A DNA stretch of 64,000 bases. Source: Siphonodentalium dalli (lineage: Eukaryota; Mollusca; Scaphopoda; Gadilida; Siphonodentaliidae). The stretch is taken from assembly GCA_032622095.1 (NCBI GenBank), contig CP136067.1, forward strand, positions 197,928,052-197,992,051, given 5' to 3'. The notes beneath the pieces were generated by a model. That model saw nothing but the letters and a program-made list of their open reading frames with translations. It made no database searches and had not been told where the DNA came from. Of the stretch, positions 34,853-46,469 are shown one piece after another (the stretch's first letter is position 1; each line of letters opens with the position of its first letter). Made by a program: the position numbers and the translations under genes.

Positions 34853-35010
34853 CAGGGGCCTGTTTCATGAAGCAAGGTCATAAGATTATCTTAAGATGGA
34901 CTTAATCTAAGATATAAGGTGGATCTTATGATGTAACTTTTCCGTTTCAAGAACGCGTTTCACAAAACAAGATTAAGTCCTACTTAAGTAGTAAGTTAAG
35001 TTCCCGCTCA
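34853..35010. mobile_element. hAT-like MITE terminus, GTTTCATGAAGCAAGG family
   Basis: CAGGGGCCTGTTTCATGAAG is followed by short AAGATTATCTTAAGATGG-type inverted words. Facing sequence lies at 36850-37015. The flanking 8-mers (CTGAATTA here, GCCATTGG there) do not match, so I do not join them into one element. Confidence 0.6.
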
Positions 35011-36119
35011 TTTAGACTGGAAAAAATGTGGGCTTGTGCAATCTTTATGTACGGCATTGAGAGGTTATCGAGAAAGAGCCGAATCCGAGTTAACATTATT
35101 GTGTGACAGGGATGCTGGATAGCGGCTGGGGTGGGGTGGGCGAATCAGCGCATGTATCTTAGTGTCTATAGTCAATGCATGACCTTATATTCGCATATGG
35201 ATCTTAAACTTGTATGAGTTCCACGATGTGAATTCGAACATGAGTACATCGCAGGCTTTTAAAATGACGAGCTTTGCGTTTACTGACGAGTGGCGGTGTC
35301 AGAAATAAGACAATATAATTATATGGATCGATGCATGACTGCGACCATGCATTCACGCCGAGTTAATCAACTGAGAGCAATGATCAGGCGGCGATTTTTG
35401 TTATGTGAGCCGACATAACTCGTATATTATCGACCACCGCTCTCTACGTGTAGCAATAATCAAAATAAATCGGCGATGTCATCAGGATACACATAGGTCA
35501 TTTTTCGATTCAAAGGTAAATGAAAAAATATTTGTTAGAGTTACTTTTGTATTATTGTTATGCAGATGTTTTATGCGGTTGTCATACCATTGACATATAT
35601 ATATATATAAAACTACTTTTTCCTTAGCACACTCGTATTAAGGGGTGTCACCGTTACGGGTATGTATATCATATATACAGTATGCTGTACAACGGCCATC
35701 CCACCCCTGCAACAAAAAAAAACATGACAAAAATTTGGACAGCCTTGAAAATGACGACATATGGGCGTGGGCATAAACTCAATAAAAATAATATTCTCTA
35801 TAGAAAATTGTCACTATTTCTAAAACATATTTTGATAAAGAGCGTTTGTGTTACCTTTCCTATATGACATATCTGCTTTGTAAACAGCCGACATAAATTT
35901 GGAAAGAGGAAAGAATCAATACATTAATTGATCTCATTTTACCCCATCTCCCACACACACATGGAATAATATAGAGGAGATTGTGAGCTTTGAGCTAGGC
36001 CATAATTCTTATCAAAAATTTAATTCGGGGGTAATACAATTTTATAATATATATTATCTATATGACACATACACAGCTGATAATTGACTATATCCTACAT
36101 TCGACGAGGCTCGGGGTGT
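35011..36119. other. No supportable feature
   Basis: Mixed-composition single-copy sequence. Open frames of about 60 residues (35405, 35682) show no domain or splice context. Confidence 0.45.
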
Positions 36120-36532
36120 CTAGTTGGTCTCTGTGGGGGGGGGGGGGTACATCGTGCAATTTCCAACTGCACCCGCCCCTTAATTGAACCGGGCCAAACT
36201 TCCATGTTCGCGAAATGCCATGTCCACCCCACCCGTTGGATTTAAACTTTCCAATTGGTATCTCAAATATTCCAACAGTTCGAAATGTCTAACTTGACGC
36301 CCCTAAAGTTGGTGATTTTCGGTTGCTGCTGTTTGTATAAAACAACACATTCCTTTACTAGTTAGAAATTCAAACAATTGAAACCTATATAGAGTGTACG
36401 ATTAATGTTCTTGTCAGGCATGAAATTTCCAATTGCTAAACATTTTGACCAAAGTGTGTGTGTGTGTGTGTGTGGTTGGGGGGGGGGGGGGGGGGGGTAG
36501 ACAACACACAGACCCCATTCGCCACGTCCCTG
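36120..36532 (-). mobile_element. hAT-type fragment of the CAGGGACGTGGC family
   Basis: The terminus CGCCACGTCCCTG ends at 36532. The body has TTTCCAACTGCACCCGCCCC and GTTCGAAATGTCTAAC-like family words, a (TG)n run (36456-36472) and a poly-G run (36478-36498). The other terminus near 36125 is not clear. Confidence 0.6.
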
Positions 36533-36559
36533 GTGATAAGTCTGTACTCTGAATTGTTT

Positions 36560-36742
36560 TTACCAAATTAACCCTATGCTTATACGGTGGGGAGGGGGGT
36601 TGCCCTCTCCAAACTTTGGTTTTGGAATGTTTGAGGTACCAGTTGGAATGTTTAAACCCAAAGAGAATTTGGTGTTGTTTAAGGGGGTGTAGTTGGACAT
36701 TTCGAGGCGAACACCCCCTCTCACTCTGTAGCCACGACCCTG
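36560..36742 (-). mobile_element. Second fragment of the CAGGGACGTGGC family
   Basis: It ends TAGCCACGACCCTG at 36742 with GTAGTTGGACATTTCGAGGC upstream. It is truncated on the left. Confidence 0.55.
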
Positions 36743-36849
36743 TATACCAGACGACGAATTGCCCACCCAGACAATGTACAGATATCTCCGTAATTGCAAA
36801 ATAACATATAGGCCGCCATACTTGTGATCGATATGCCACTTATCACGTG

Positions 36850-37015
36850 GGTCTTAACTTTAAGATTATCTTATGACACCTCACAGCAGTCTTAAAGTTA
36901 AGACCATCTTAAATTAAGACCTTGTTCGTGAAACACACTTATGACTGAAGTTTGAACTTATGACCATCTTAAGTCCTAACTATGTCATAAGTTGCATTCA
37001 TGAAACAGGGCCCTG
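36850..37015. mobile_element. hAT-like MITE, opposite terminus of the 34853 family
   Basis: It ends TTCATGAAACAGGGCCCTG at 37015, inverse to the 34853 end, and contains several CTTATGACNNNNNTTAAG-type words inside. Confidence 0.65.
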
Positions 37016-37409
37016 GCCATTGGCCAACCTACTGTTAGATCTCGGATCACGGGTTGCACACCCACCTGGAAAATGTCAGTGGTAAATACAAGGACATTAT
37101 ACACCAGACTTCATATATATCGATGGGATGGTGCTGTACATTACTGTTTTTGTTTTTGCTATCACCATGCATAAACCACACTGACATAATCAATCGGATA
37201 GAGGGTTGGACACCCACCTAGAAAACCCAAGTGGCGAATGCATTAAGCCCTTCACCACCTCCCGTTAGCCGTACTAATACATTGGAGTAGATACCAAGTG
37301 TCTTGTTTAGAATAAGCGTTGTATGATTGTATGACATGATAATCGAGCCTGTTCACTTATCACGGTACTTGTTCCGATACATTCAAATCTGGAGAACACA
37401 CTAATTGCC

Positions 37410-37870
37410 GCCGATAGCGCTAATGTAATTTAAGCGCGCTATTTTCGCGCCCAATATCGCAATACTATTGCAAGTGGAAAGGCTTATAAGCATGTCGCTT
37501 GTGATATTATTGCAATATATTGCGCTTAATATCTCAATATTTTGCGCTTAATATTGGGACATCTTGCGCTCAAAATTGTGACATTTAAATCAAATTATTA
37601 CTTCTTCAATATTGTTTATTGTATAAATAGAGACATGTTTTTAGATATGTATATAATTATAGTTACAAATGCTATATGTACACTATATGTACACTATATG
37701 CACAGTATATATCTAATATACATATAACACTATCGGGTCTGTATGAACTTTAGCGCGCTTAGTATCGCAATATTGTGCGTTCAATATTGCAATAATAAGC
37801 GCGATTGATTTTTGGTATTGTGCTATACTTACGCCTTTTTCTAAATTAAGCACGCTCAATATCGCAATAA
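37410..37870. repeat. GCGC / ATATTGCAATA-rich repeat
   Basis: TTAAGCGCGC, CAATATTGCAATA and GCGCTTAATAT words recur around 37415-37570 and again at 37750-37868, separated by an ordinary AT-rich stretch. It may be a degenerate tandem or paired element. No termini are recognised. Confidence 0.55.
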
Positions 37871-37915
37871 GGGCGCGTACACATGGCGGGCAAGAAAATA
37901 TCAGGTATGAGGTAT
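37871..37915. mobile_element. Isolated TIR of a GGGCGCGTACACATG element
   Basis: GGGCGCGTACACATGGCGGG with AAGAAAATATCAGG is the inverse of the right end of the small MITE at 42081-42174. It sits about 40 bp upstream of the LINE and has no partner nearby. Confidence 0.5.
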
Positions 37916-37953
37916 GCCCCATGTGACTTACTTGACCAATCAAATAAATAATA

Positions 37954-39075
37954 GCTCTGCGCGGAAGTGTTTGCCACAATGATCAGGGAAAACAAAAACA
38001 TAAGGTGGATAACTCTCGGCATGACAGAATATAAAATAAACCAATACGAGGATGATACCACACTGATCCTTGGTGGTAGCGAAACTAGTCTTCGGGAGGC
38101 TCTAAATATACTGGACTCAGTCGAAATAATTTCTGGTCTCAAGATAAACATAGACAAATGTCAAATCGTCTGGTTAGGGCCAAAGAAAGCCTGTTCGTCA
38201 TTACCAATACCTGATTGTCGCATCCCCATATCCAGTGAATTTAGCCTCTTAGGCATAAACTTTAGCACAAATTTGTCAAACATTTTAGATATTAACTACG
38301 CTAAAAAAATGGATGAAATCAAGGAGATACTGGGCAAATGGAATCACAGATTATTAACTCCTCTGGGGAAAATAGTAGTAATCAAATCAACGATTATCCC
38401 AAAACTCGTTCATCTCTTTACTTCTCTTCCTAATCCAGGGGAAAAAATTATTACTGACTTAAACAGCCTCATGTTCAAATTCATTTGGAATGGAAAACGT
38501 GACAGAATAAAGCGTAGTCAAATTTACCAACCATATGAGACTGGCGGGTTGCGAATGGTCAATGTAACTCTTTTTATTGACTCAATGAAAATAAGTTGGA
38601 TCCGAAGAATGTTGACGTCAGACAGCAGCTGGACTGGATTAGCACCTACCAATATATTATCTGATCCTTTATTTTCAACATATGGACAAAAATATCTTAA
38701 ATCGGTCGAACATACAATTCGAAATTTATTTTGGAGGGACGTGGTAAAAGCGTGGCGCAACTTTATTTCCGCTAAAGCATATCAGCAACATAATATAAAA
38801 ACACAAACACTATGGAACAATGACAATATCATAATCAACGAGAGGTGCTTGAACATCAATGAGTGGAGAAAGAAAGGAATTGTTTTTATCAATGACCTGT
38901 ATGACGAGAGAGGTAATTTGATGACAGTCGAATATTTGGAAGACAGTTGGAGTGCCAGTGACCCACCCTCCCCATCTCGTAGTATTATATCATTAAATGT
39001 TTTGTGTTACGTATACAATACTGCATGTACATAATATATATAAAAATTGAATGAATAAATAATAATAAAAAACAA
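37954..39075 (+). pseudogene. L1-like LINE fragment, reverse transcriptase C-terminal half
   Basis: An uninterrupted 355-residue frame (to 39034) starts inside the palm domain. Homology already begins at about 37954 in the same frame. The catalytic box reads QYEDDTTLIL (YEDD at residues 27-30), where Y/F-A-D-D is the norm. Then follow SGLKINIDKC (56-65), LGINFS (95-100), TPLGKIVVIKS, FKFIWNGKRDRIKR and GGLRMVNV, all in L1-like order. The endonuclease and RT motif A are missing, and the C-terminus diverges after VEYLEDSW, so both ends are lost. AATAAATAATAATAAAAAAC at about 39052-39073 may be the remains of a 3' tail. It could not transpose itself. Confidence 0.9.
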
Positions 39076-39944
39076 ATTATTGCTGTTGGCATACCCTATA
39101 TGCCACAAATCTCTCATTTAATTGTCAACAAACTTCATATGGATTCTTGGGGTGATAATTTTCCCCGAATTGTATCTTGGATTTCACATTTGATTCATCA
39201 CCACACCCTGTACCATGTCCTGCCTTGGTCCTGTGACTCAGACTGTGAATGGGGGGGTCAAACTTTCTGTTTTGTGCTACCGTTGTCGTAGGTGACAAAT
39301 CAACATATCAAACATATCATTCTGCAACTATTTCCACTACTGCCTGTAAATGGATGCTCTTCATAATAGTACATGTATTTGTGTGAATTTAAGAAACTAA
39401 TTTTAAATTATTCTGTTTACTTTTTCACTTATATTTAACTTTTTGTGTTGCCAATAAACAATGAAGACAGTGACATTAATGATGAGGTACATGTAGCTCA
39501 AATTTAAGCGATGCGAGTAGAGTATATTGGTGGGTATTAAAAACCAATGTGAAGAAATTTTCCATCAACATCCTTTTTGTTTCTTTGATATAAATTAATC
39601 ATCATAACCAAGATAAATAGGACAACCCAACCAGGGACAACCGCCCCAAACTGTCACAACAACCTGCCTCAGTTATTCTATGTTTTACTAGGTTATATGT
39701 AAATACGCGGATAAACATAATTCATGTAAATAACTGTGATTATAGAGAACTGTGCTGTAAATTGCAATAAAGAATCATGAGATTAAAATAAGACTGATGA
39801 GGTGATGTCAGGTTGATGTGCTGTGAATTTCTGATAAGATATTCACATGTTTATAAAATTGTGGGTTTCATGCAGGTTTGCAACTTCCAAGACTCCCCTT
39901 CATTTAGGGACCATATACTTTTTTTTTCTTGATACTGTACTAAT
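39076..39944. other. No firm feature; possible 3' UTR-like sequence
   Basis: AATAAA occurs near 39453 and 39765. The open frame 39100-39291 lacks an acceptor and a recognisable family. This could be the end of an unseen gene or plain intergenic DNA. Confidence 0.3.
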
Positions 39945-40480
39945 CAGGGACGTGGCTAGAGGGGGTGTCCACATTGTGAATTCCAATTGCAGCTCCGTTG
40001 AATCAGACTTTTTCCGAAATTCCATTCAAACCCCCTCCCCAACTGATTATTATGGTTCTTATCTTGTGGTTAGTCAGATGGAGAAACAGAAGCATGTTTC
40101 TATATACCCGGTATGACAAATTTCATAGATCAGAACGTGAAAATTGGATAAATCCTAACCATCTGGTGGTCCGGCTCCAGACATATTCACAGGGCCTAGG
40201 AGAGAAATCATGACATTCTGAATAGACCATTGATTCGGCCCGGTGTGAGAAAAGTTTGAAATCTGATCAAGAAAATCCATAAATCCTAGAATCTGTAGAC
40301 TGGCCTCAAGCCTTCCTACAGCGTTGGAAAATTTCAAACCTCATACCCCTGTTACTTTGGAAATTTTCCAACTGATGACCATTTCAGCCCACAATTTTAA
40401 CCAAATGTAGGAAAATATTGTGTTCTTAAATTAACAGTTTTTGACTGACCACAAGGGACCAACCAGGACACAAGCCCAAA
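39945..40480 (+). mobile_element. hAT-type copy of the CAGGGACGTGGC family, right end lost
   Basis: CAGGGACGTGGCTAGAGGGG starts at 39945. Internal words (CAATTGCAGC, GGTCCGGCTCCAGACA, TTTTCCAACTGATGACCATT) match the copies at 27.4 and 48.3 kb. No right terminus or duplication is seen. Confidence 0.65.
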
Positions 40481-41299
40481 GGTTGGAAAATTTACTACTA
40501 CATGTACAAAGAAGTACCGATACCTTTACTGGGAATGTATTAACATGAGACAGGTTCATAATAAACTGTGCTTATTTTTATTTCAAATTGATGAAATAAC
40601 AAATTAAATTCAACATATAAACATATATTGTATTAAAATGGCATGTGTGTACAGTACATTTATATAGCTTATCGCAACACACAGAAGATAAGACAGACCA
40701 ACATGTCACAAAAATGCAGTGTATATTATGCAAATGGCATTATTTTTTAAAACAATATCAATTTCAGAACATTGCTGCTCTCTGCAGATTTGTGTTAGTT
40801 CTCCCTCGGAGTCCCTCCCCCACATGTTTGTAAGTTTGTTAAGTGGAACCATACAATACAGTGTACACAGGCTCCAGATAACCCAGATCAAGTTTTGGGG
40901 CAGGTTCGTTCAACTTAGGATAATCAGGTTAGTTGGCAATGAACCCTGCACATGCAGTTTAGTTTTCAGGTGATACAGGCTTTGTGATTTCTGGATAACA
41001 ATTGTTTAGTGGCAGTTTAATGCCTCTGTTTGCCCAATAATAGCTCGATGACAAGTATCAAACAATTTGTTGCCTTGAGCATGTCTTTGAATGGACTTAA
41101 ACATTTTGGCAGGAAAAAAAATTTGACGTCAATTTTTCGAAAATTCAGAAACAAATCACGTCACATAATTTTCATTTTTTCTCAATTTGGTTATGCTTTA
41201 GGATCAATATACTACCACTTTATTCCCAGATTTTTGCAAATTTTTTAAAAAGGTGTGAAGATGCTACTATTATATGGATATGTGTGGGGACATATATAT
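40481..41299. other. No supportable feature
   Basis: AT-rich sequence with random-looking short open frames on both strands. Confidence 0.5.
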
Positions 41300-41815
41300 C
41301 TTTTGAGGGTTTCCGCTGACGGAGGATGTCCATGGATTTCCAACTGCACCCCCTCTTGAATCGGGCCAAAGACCCAAGATCACATAATTGAATTGGACAC
41401 ACCCCATCGTCTTTGAATTTCCCATATGGTACCTCACATACCTTGAATTTTGACTGGACACCGGGGAGGGAGGGGCCTAGAAGAAATTCCAAACCAATAA
41501 TTTGACCAAAGTAGGAAAAATGCAAATGTTGGTCTAAAACCACGAATTCCACATACATTAACGGTTGAAAAATCAGACTACAAGAACAATTTCAAACCAT
41601 TGTTGGTGTGAAATTTCCAACTAATAATGTTTATAATATTGTTGGCGGGGGTCTCGTGTCCCCACATGCACCCATGTAAGTTCGGTAACGTAATGTACAC
41701 CACAGCCCCATGCACCAAGCAACAATCTCCTGAAAACTTCATATGGGGTCTCAATGGGGGTGGGGTCATCCGATTTGCCACAAAACCATAATAACATTTG
41801 TCACCCCACATATAC
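41300..41815 (-). mobile_element. Fragment of the CAGGGACGTGGC hAT-type family
   Basis: TGTCCATGGATTTCCAACTG, TTTCAAACCATTGTTGG and GTGAAATTTCCAACTAATAA blocks are family sequence. No termini are preserved. Confidence 0.55.
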
Positions 41816-42080
41816 ATTAACTATGGAATTATAACATTTCCAAATTTCCAAATAACGTGACCACTTTCTCATTATGCAGACGGTCTTTTTGCATAAGATC
41901 AGCAACGTTGCTAATCCCACCTGAATTCGGTAATACATGTCAACAGTTGGAAATTTCAAAAAGCTATGAATTGCCAAAATGGACTAAAGGTTATTTACCG
42001 GACGCAATTCACTTGAATCAGCATGACTAATACTGTTCTGATTGAGCTCAATCAACACCGTCTAAGCCGCCGCGTTCTCA

Positions 42081-42174
42081 AGGGCGTAATCTTTGCAGCA
42101 AGAAAATATCAGTGTGCAATTTTACCTGATATTTTCTTGCAGATATTTTCTTGCAGCTTCATGTGTACGCGCCC
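42081..42174. mobile_element. 94-bp MITE with AGGGCG ends
   Basis: AGGGCGTAATCTTTGCAGCA at the left and TGTACGCGCCCT at the right; GCAAGAAAATATCAG is inverted as CTGATATTTTCTTGC. The right arm carries an extra ATATTTTCTTGCAG copy. It shares its end with 37871-37915. Confidence 0.7.
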
Positions 42175-42701
42175 TAAATGTGCGCCTAAAATTACCACTT
42201 CTTCTGACTGGTACTGTATTGTCATGATGTACGGATTCACCTGTTAAAACAAAAACTGTGTTTACAAGTAACTGGACAATTTCACGCCTTGCATGTTATC
42301 AAACAGTATGCCATTAAGATATTTTACTTTTACATGTACATAAATTTGAGTTTTAACAATGAAACATGTAGCTTTATTCTTTTCATGGCTTAAAAGGGCA
42401 TGCCGATTCATGTTTTAGAATGGTCGAAATTAGTATTACTCATAACTGAATAGTGATGGGTTGGGTTATCAGCTATTACCAGTATCGTTTTTTATATATA
42501 TATATTGAGGATTTACATTTCATCAAAACTATGATCGTAACATAAGAACTAAGATGTATTAATTGTACGAATAATACTAGTTTCGACCATTCAAAAACAT
42601 ATGAATCGTAATGCCTACCGGGAAATCATTTTGTCACCACGGGAAACTGGCTAATTCTATGGTAAATTAGATAAAATAATTGGTGTTGACCCATGACAAA
42701 T
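42175..42701. other. No supportable feature
   Basis: AT-rich; nothing recognised beyond a short TATATATA run at about 42495. Confidence 0.5.
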
Positions 42702-42880
42702 ACCGTACGGTCTTGATATTAATTAACCGTGTTGAATCGTAAAAAATACAACGGTCTGACAGTTACTGGTTACGGTCTGACAGTTACTTAAACGGTTTTA
42801 TACCGTGGAACATGCTACGGCTGACCGCATGTTTAACGGTCAAAGTTTGGCAGCGATGTTGCGCGGTCTCAGACCGTTAA
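42702..42880. repeat. Cluster of ACGGT / ACCGT words
   Basis: About nine ACGGT or ACCGT words fall in 180 bp. ACGGTCTGACAGTTACT occurs twice (about 42751 and 42774) and GACCGTTAA closes the cluster. It could be a binding-site cluster or the ends of a small element. Confidence 0.5.
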
Positions 42881-42904
42881 AGCGAAAGTCTTTTTTTTTA
42901 ACAT

Positions 42905-43200
42905 TGTATGAGTTGGTGGACTAAATGTGATTAAAACATACTCGGTATTTGCGTAATTTGATGTACTAAATGTGATTAGAAATGTGCTCGGTGTTTGCGT
43001 ACTTGTTATGAAGATCGACATTTTTTGTCTTATTATTTTCTGCATGCTGTTTCATGCACTATTCAGACCACTATTTCAAATTAAATAAAAACAGATATAT
43101 GCGTAGTTGTATGGACTAAATGTGATTATATATGTACTCGGTATTTGCGACTTGAACCATGTAACGAAGATCGAGAGCTTTTGGCCTGATTATTACTTTG
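42905..43200. repeat. Diverged tandem repeat (GGACTAAATGTGATTA)
   Basis: The block TGTGATTA, 10-20 bases, then CTCGGTATTTGCG appears at about 42918, 42968 and 43110, followed by GAAGATCGA in the last two. Confidence 0.6.
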
Positions 43201-44933
43201 AATGTTATGTCTTGCACTTATCATACCTCTATTTCAATAGAAATAAGAACAAAGAAAAGATACATGCCAACCGAAAACAATTCAAGTGTCGTATAAGAGA
43301 ACCGACAATCCGATAATTTAGTGTATTTGGGCAAGCTGGCAGCGCGTCATCATAATAACGAGACAATTGTCAAGGCGTTCGTCACTTTTTTGGCGTGTGG
43401 TTATTGGTGTATCAATGCAATGGCTGTTGTATGTTTGGCGATGAACATTTCAACCAATTGGAACGTATGCGCCCTTTGTGACGCATATCATACGTTTAAT
43501 TTTCTGAAATAAAACTTTAGATTAGCACGTCCGATTTAAAATATGTGCTCACATCCATTCTCACCAAGTGCACAGTATACCCACATACAAAACTACCACA
43601 TATAATCAAATACATAGGCGTTACCTATATACAGATTTTCAACAATCACCTCATTAAAGTTGCTACATTCTATATATGCCTATTAATATGACCTTATGGC
43701 GTTACCATTTCTGCCTATGGTTTTCTTGTTCTCACTTTGCCGATGAGCCTGCAGGTTACAAACAATTAATTAATATCCATAGGCGAAACATATCGCCAGA
43801 AAACTCTGGATGTCACCGTTTTTTGTTATAATGTGGGAATAGGGCATTACTCTTCGTCCTACTGCAATTTCCTGAAATAAAAAAAACTCGCATTGTGTGA
43901 ATCCCGAAATCTGTCATTCTGCGAAATATCCCCAAAGCTCCTATCATCCTGTCAGAACAGAGACGCAGTATACACCCGAAGGTCGTAACAATTGTCGGTG
44001 TCTATATCTTACAAACAACTAATTATTATTCATAGGCGACAGCGTTAACTACAAGTCCCGCCGGCCATGGGTTAAGTCTATTTGAACTTCAAGTGGTCAG
44101 TTTTCCCTTAGAACGTCATCCGCTGCACCTGTCTGTGACAACAAACGCGCCATTTTCGGTATTTTTTTTTCAAACGATAATCTTGCATTTTCTACAACTA
44201 CCTCATTCTCTGAACAAAAATCAGCAGCACAAAAATACCCAGTCCCCTTCCATAACATCGGGACCACACCAGACACCTGGACATCTAATCATAAATGATC
44301 GCCATATTTACGTAGGCTATGATTTTCTGTTCACGCTCAGAGAAATTTCCCTCAATGATAATCAACCAATGAGCAGCCATATTTGTTTTTATGCTGACTC
44401 GAGTTCAAGAAGCGTAACTATATAACCTGAAGAGATATCGCCGGGACAGGAGTCAGGTTCTCACCTATTGTCTGAATAAATCATATCGAGAGAGAAACCA
44501 ATTTATATCCACCTCCTTTAATATCTGAAATTTACCATGTGGGTTTGACTATTATCATGTTTCCGATTGGGCAAAAGCCGCCACCTGGTAATCCGGGAAA
44601 AAGTCATATTGGACTCCGAATGTCATAATGGACTCCCAAGTGTGCACCATGATGTTTTTATCGGGACTCTGGTGTCACGATTTAACTCTATTGCGAAAGG
44701 AATCGGTGAATTTGTGGTGCGCGTGCAACACTTGTGGATTTAGCAGACGTTTCACTTCCGCGTTGAGTTTTTTTTTCACTTCTGTGTTTACTTTTCCAAC
44801 TCAAGCTTTCAGATGATCAAATACAGGCTTTTATAGATAATCAAGTGCCGACTGATACCGTTTATATAGCGACAACAGTTTTATTCCCAAACTTTGGATA
44901 AACATACAGATGGATAATACAAATGTCATTATA
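43201..44933. other. No gene; one local direct repeat
   Basis: TTACAAACAATTAATTAATA + CATAGGCGA (43757) and TTACAAACAACTAATTATTA + CATAGGCGA (44009) are direct copies about 252 bp apart. GTTACCATTTCTGCCTATGG (43703) resembles 55070-55110. Open frames such as 44093-44425 show no domain. Confidence 0.4.
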
Positions 44934-45077
44934 CAATGTTGTGTACAGTGTGTACACGTCCAGGTTGTGGTGAAAAAGTAATATTGGACTGGACAATGCG
45001 TGTCTCGTCCAATAGGACTTTTCACCACAACCTGGGCTCATACAATAAAAACACAAACTGTACACAACATTGTACAA
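44934..45077. repeat. Foldback element, ~65-bp arms
   Basis: ACAATGTTGTGTACAGTGTG and CCAGGTTGTGGTGAAAAAGT are inverted as ACTTTTCACCACAACCTGG and TGTACACAACATTGT, around a centre near 44995. Confidence 0.8.
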
Positions 45078-45354
45078 GAAAACCATAGTCAGAAATGGTA
45101 ACGCCACCAAGATTATATTATTACATATAAATAGAAATTATAAAAAATACATAAAATATTTGCGTTTAAACAAGTAATCCTTCAAATTATTACTAACAAA
45201 GCAAGTAAATGACTGTCGGGTCACTCAACAGATTATACAGACTTGAACTTAGTATACTGTAAATACTGGGACTGTATATTTTTCAATTTTAATCTAAAAT
45301 TTAAATGAAATAACTAAAAGATAAAATTTAGCAAGTAGTATAAGTTAATTGAGA

Positions 45355-45580
45355 ATTGCTATGGAGGGAAATAGTTATGGCTGTGGCTTCGCAAGTAATT
45401 GACTTGGTGACGTGATGTTAACAAATCTGAACTTCAGTAAACCAAGGACGCTCCATACCAAATATAAGGTAAATAAATAATTCTTTAGAAGTTGTTTTAA
45501 GATTTACTATGGAGGGAAAGAATTGTGGTGCTGGCTTCGCAACTATTTGACCTCATTGTAACAAATATAAATATTAGTCA
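45355..45580. repeat. Direct repeat pair, ~148 bp apart
   Basis: CTATGGAGGGAAATAGTTAT with GGCTTCGCAAGTAATTGAC (45359) and CTATGGAGGGAAAGAATTGT with GGCTTCGCAACTATTTGAC (45507) are diverged copies. Confidence 0.7.
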
Positions 45581-45929
45581 CTCAGGCAATAGATGTATCT
45601 ATTCTGTATATTAAGTTATTGGGTCTTACGTGTCTTGAGATGTCTAAATATGTTTTGATGGACAGATCGCGCAAGCGCAAGGGACCCCCGCCAATCATCT
45701 CTGTTGTGATTCCAAGCGTTGGCTTATTAAATATGCTCATATGCTTAAGAAACAGTCGCGCGCGAAGCGCGCTCCCGTATGTCGGGTTTTGGATCACAGT
45801 TAATGAAAATATCATTGAAATAATCGGTTTCCCCCAATAAACATCCATATATTCAATATACATGTTTTTGGAGCAGAACTAGGTAGACCATATTGGACGC
45901 CATAATCTTTTTGTTTAAGTTTCACACAT

Positions 45930-46185
45930 ATTTATTAGTTATGTGGATGGAGTTCTCATTAAAACTCACATCTTTATATTAGTTATGTGGATTCAGTTAT
46001 CATTAAACCTCACATCCTTATATTGGTTACAGTAAAGCCCAAAGTAATTGACCATTTAACCACAGCAGAATTATGGGTAATTTTTCAGGATTTAAAATCT
46101 TGAAAATTACCCATAATTCTGCTGTGGTTAAGTGGTCAATTAATTTGGACATTACTGTATGTAGATGGAGTTAAACCTCACATCA
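45930..46185. repeat. ~51-bp tandem repeat interrupted by a MITE
   Basis: TTAGTTATGTGGATGGAGTT then CTCACATCTTTATA recurs at about 45936 and 45987. A third copy is split, with TTGGTTA before 46030 and TGTAGATGGAGTTAAACCTC after 46159. Confidence 0.8.
46030..46157. mobile_element. 128-bp mariner-like foldback MITE with TA duplication
   Basis: CAGTAAAGCCC to GGACATTACTG, with TA at 46028-46029 and 46158-46159. Internally it has ACCACAGCAGAATTATGGGT and its inverse, the same family as 15833-16045. The flanking tandem repeat shows the empty site, so the insertion point is certain. Confidence 0.88.
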
Positions 46186-46469
46186 GTGTGTTGGAGATTT
46201 TGGACCTTGACTTGGGACCTTTGGTTTTTATCGCAACAAATGCGAATACACCTTATACACAAATTTCTGATGTAGCCAGAGTTTTTCTTGGATAAGATGA
46301 GTTTGAAGCCTGCTTACATTTCAAAATGTTGTCAGTTTTGTATTATCTGCAGCGGAACTCGGCGCGTTGAAGCAAAAGTTACAAGAGATAAAATGTGTAC
46401 GTAACGAGACTATAATACAAATGAAAAAATAAATTGAGGGAGGGGTGGGCGATACAGGGAACTAAGGGT

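Noticed and set aside
34853-37015. Reading the two GTTTCATGAA termini as one 2.2-kb hAT element
   Set aside because: Flanking 8-mers do not match and other families lie between, so they are more likely separate insertions.
39100-39291. Open frame with Trp/His/Cys-rich residues followed by two AATAAA words, possible last exon
   Set aside because: No acceptor precedes it, the frame runs on from the AT-rich LINE tail, and no family is recognised.
37871-42174. Reading the two GGGCGCGTACACATG ends as one 4.3-kb transposon
   Set aside because: A complete 94-bp MITE with both ends exists at 42081-42174, which explains the right end without the left one; no target duplication links them.
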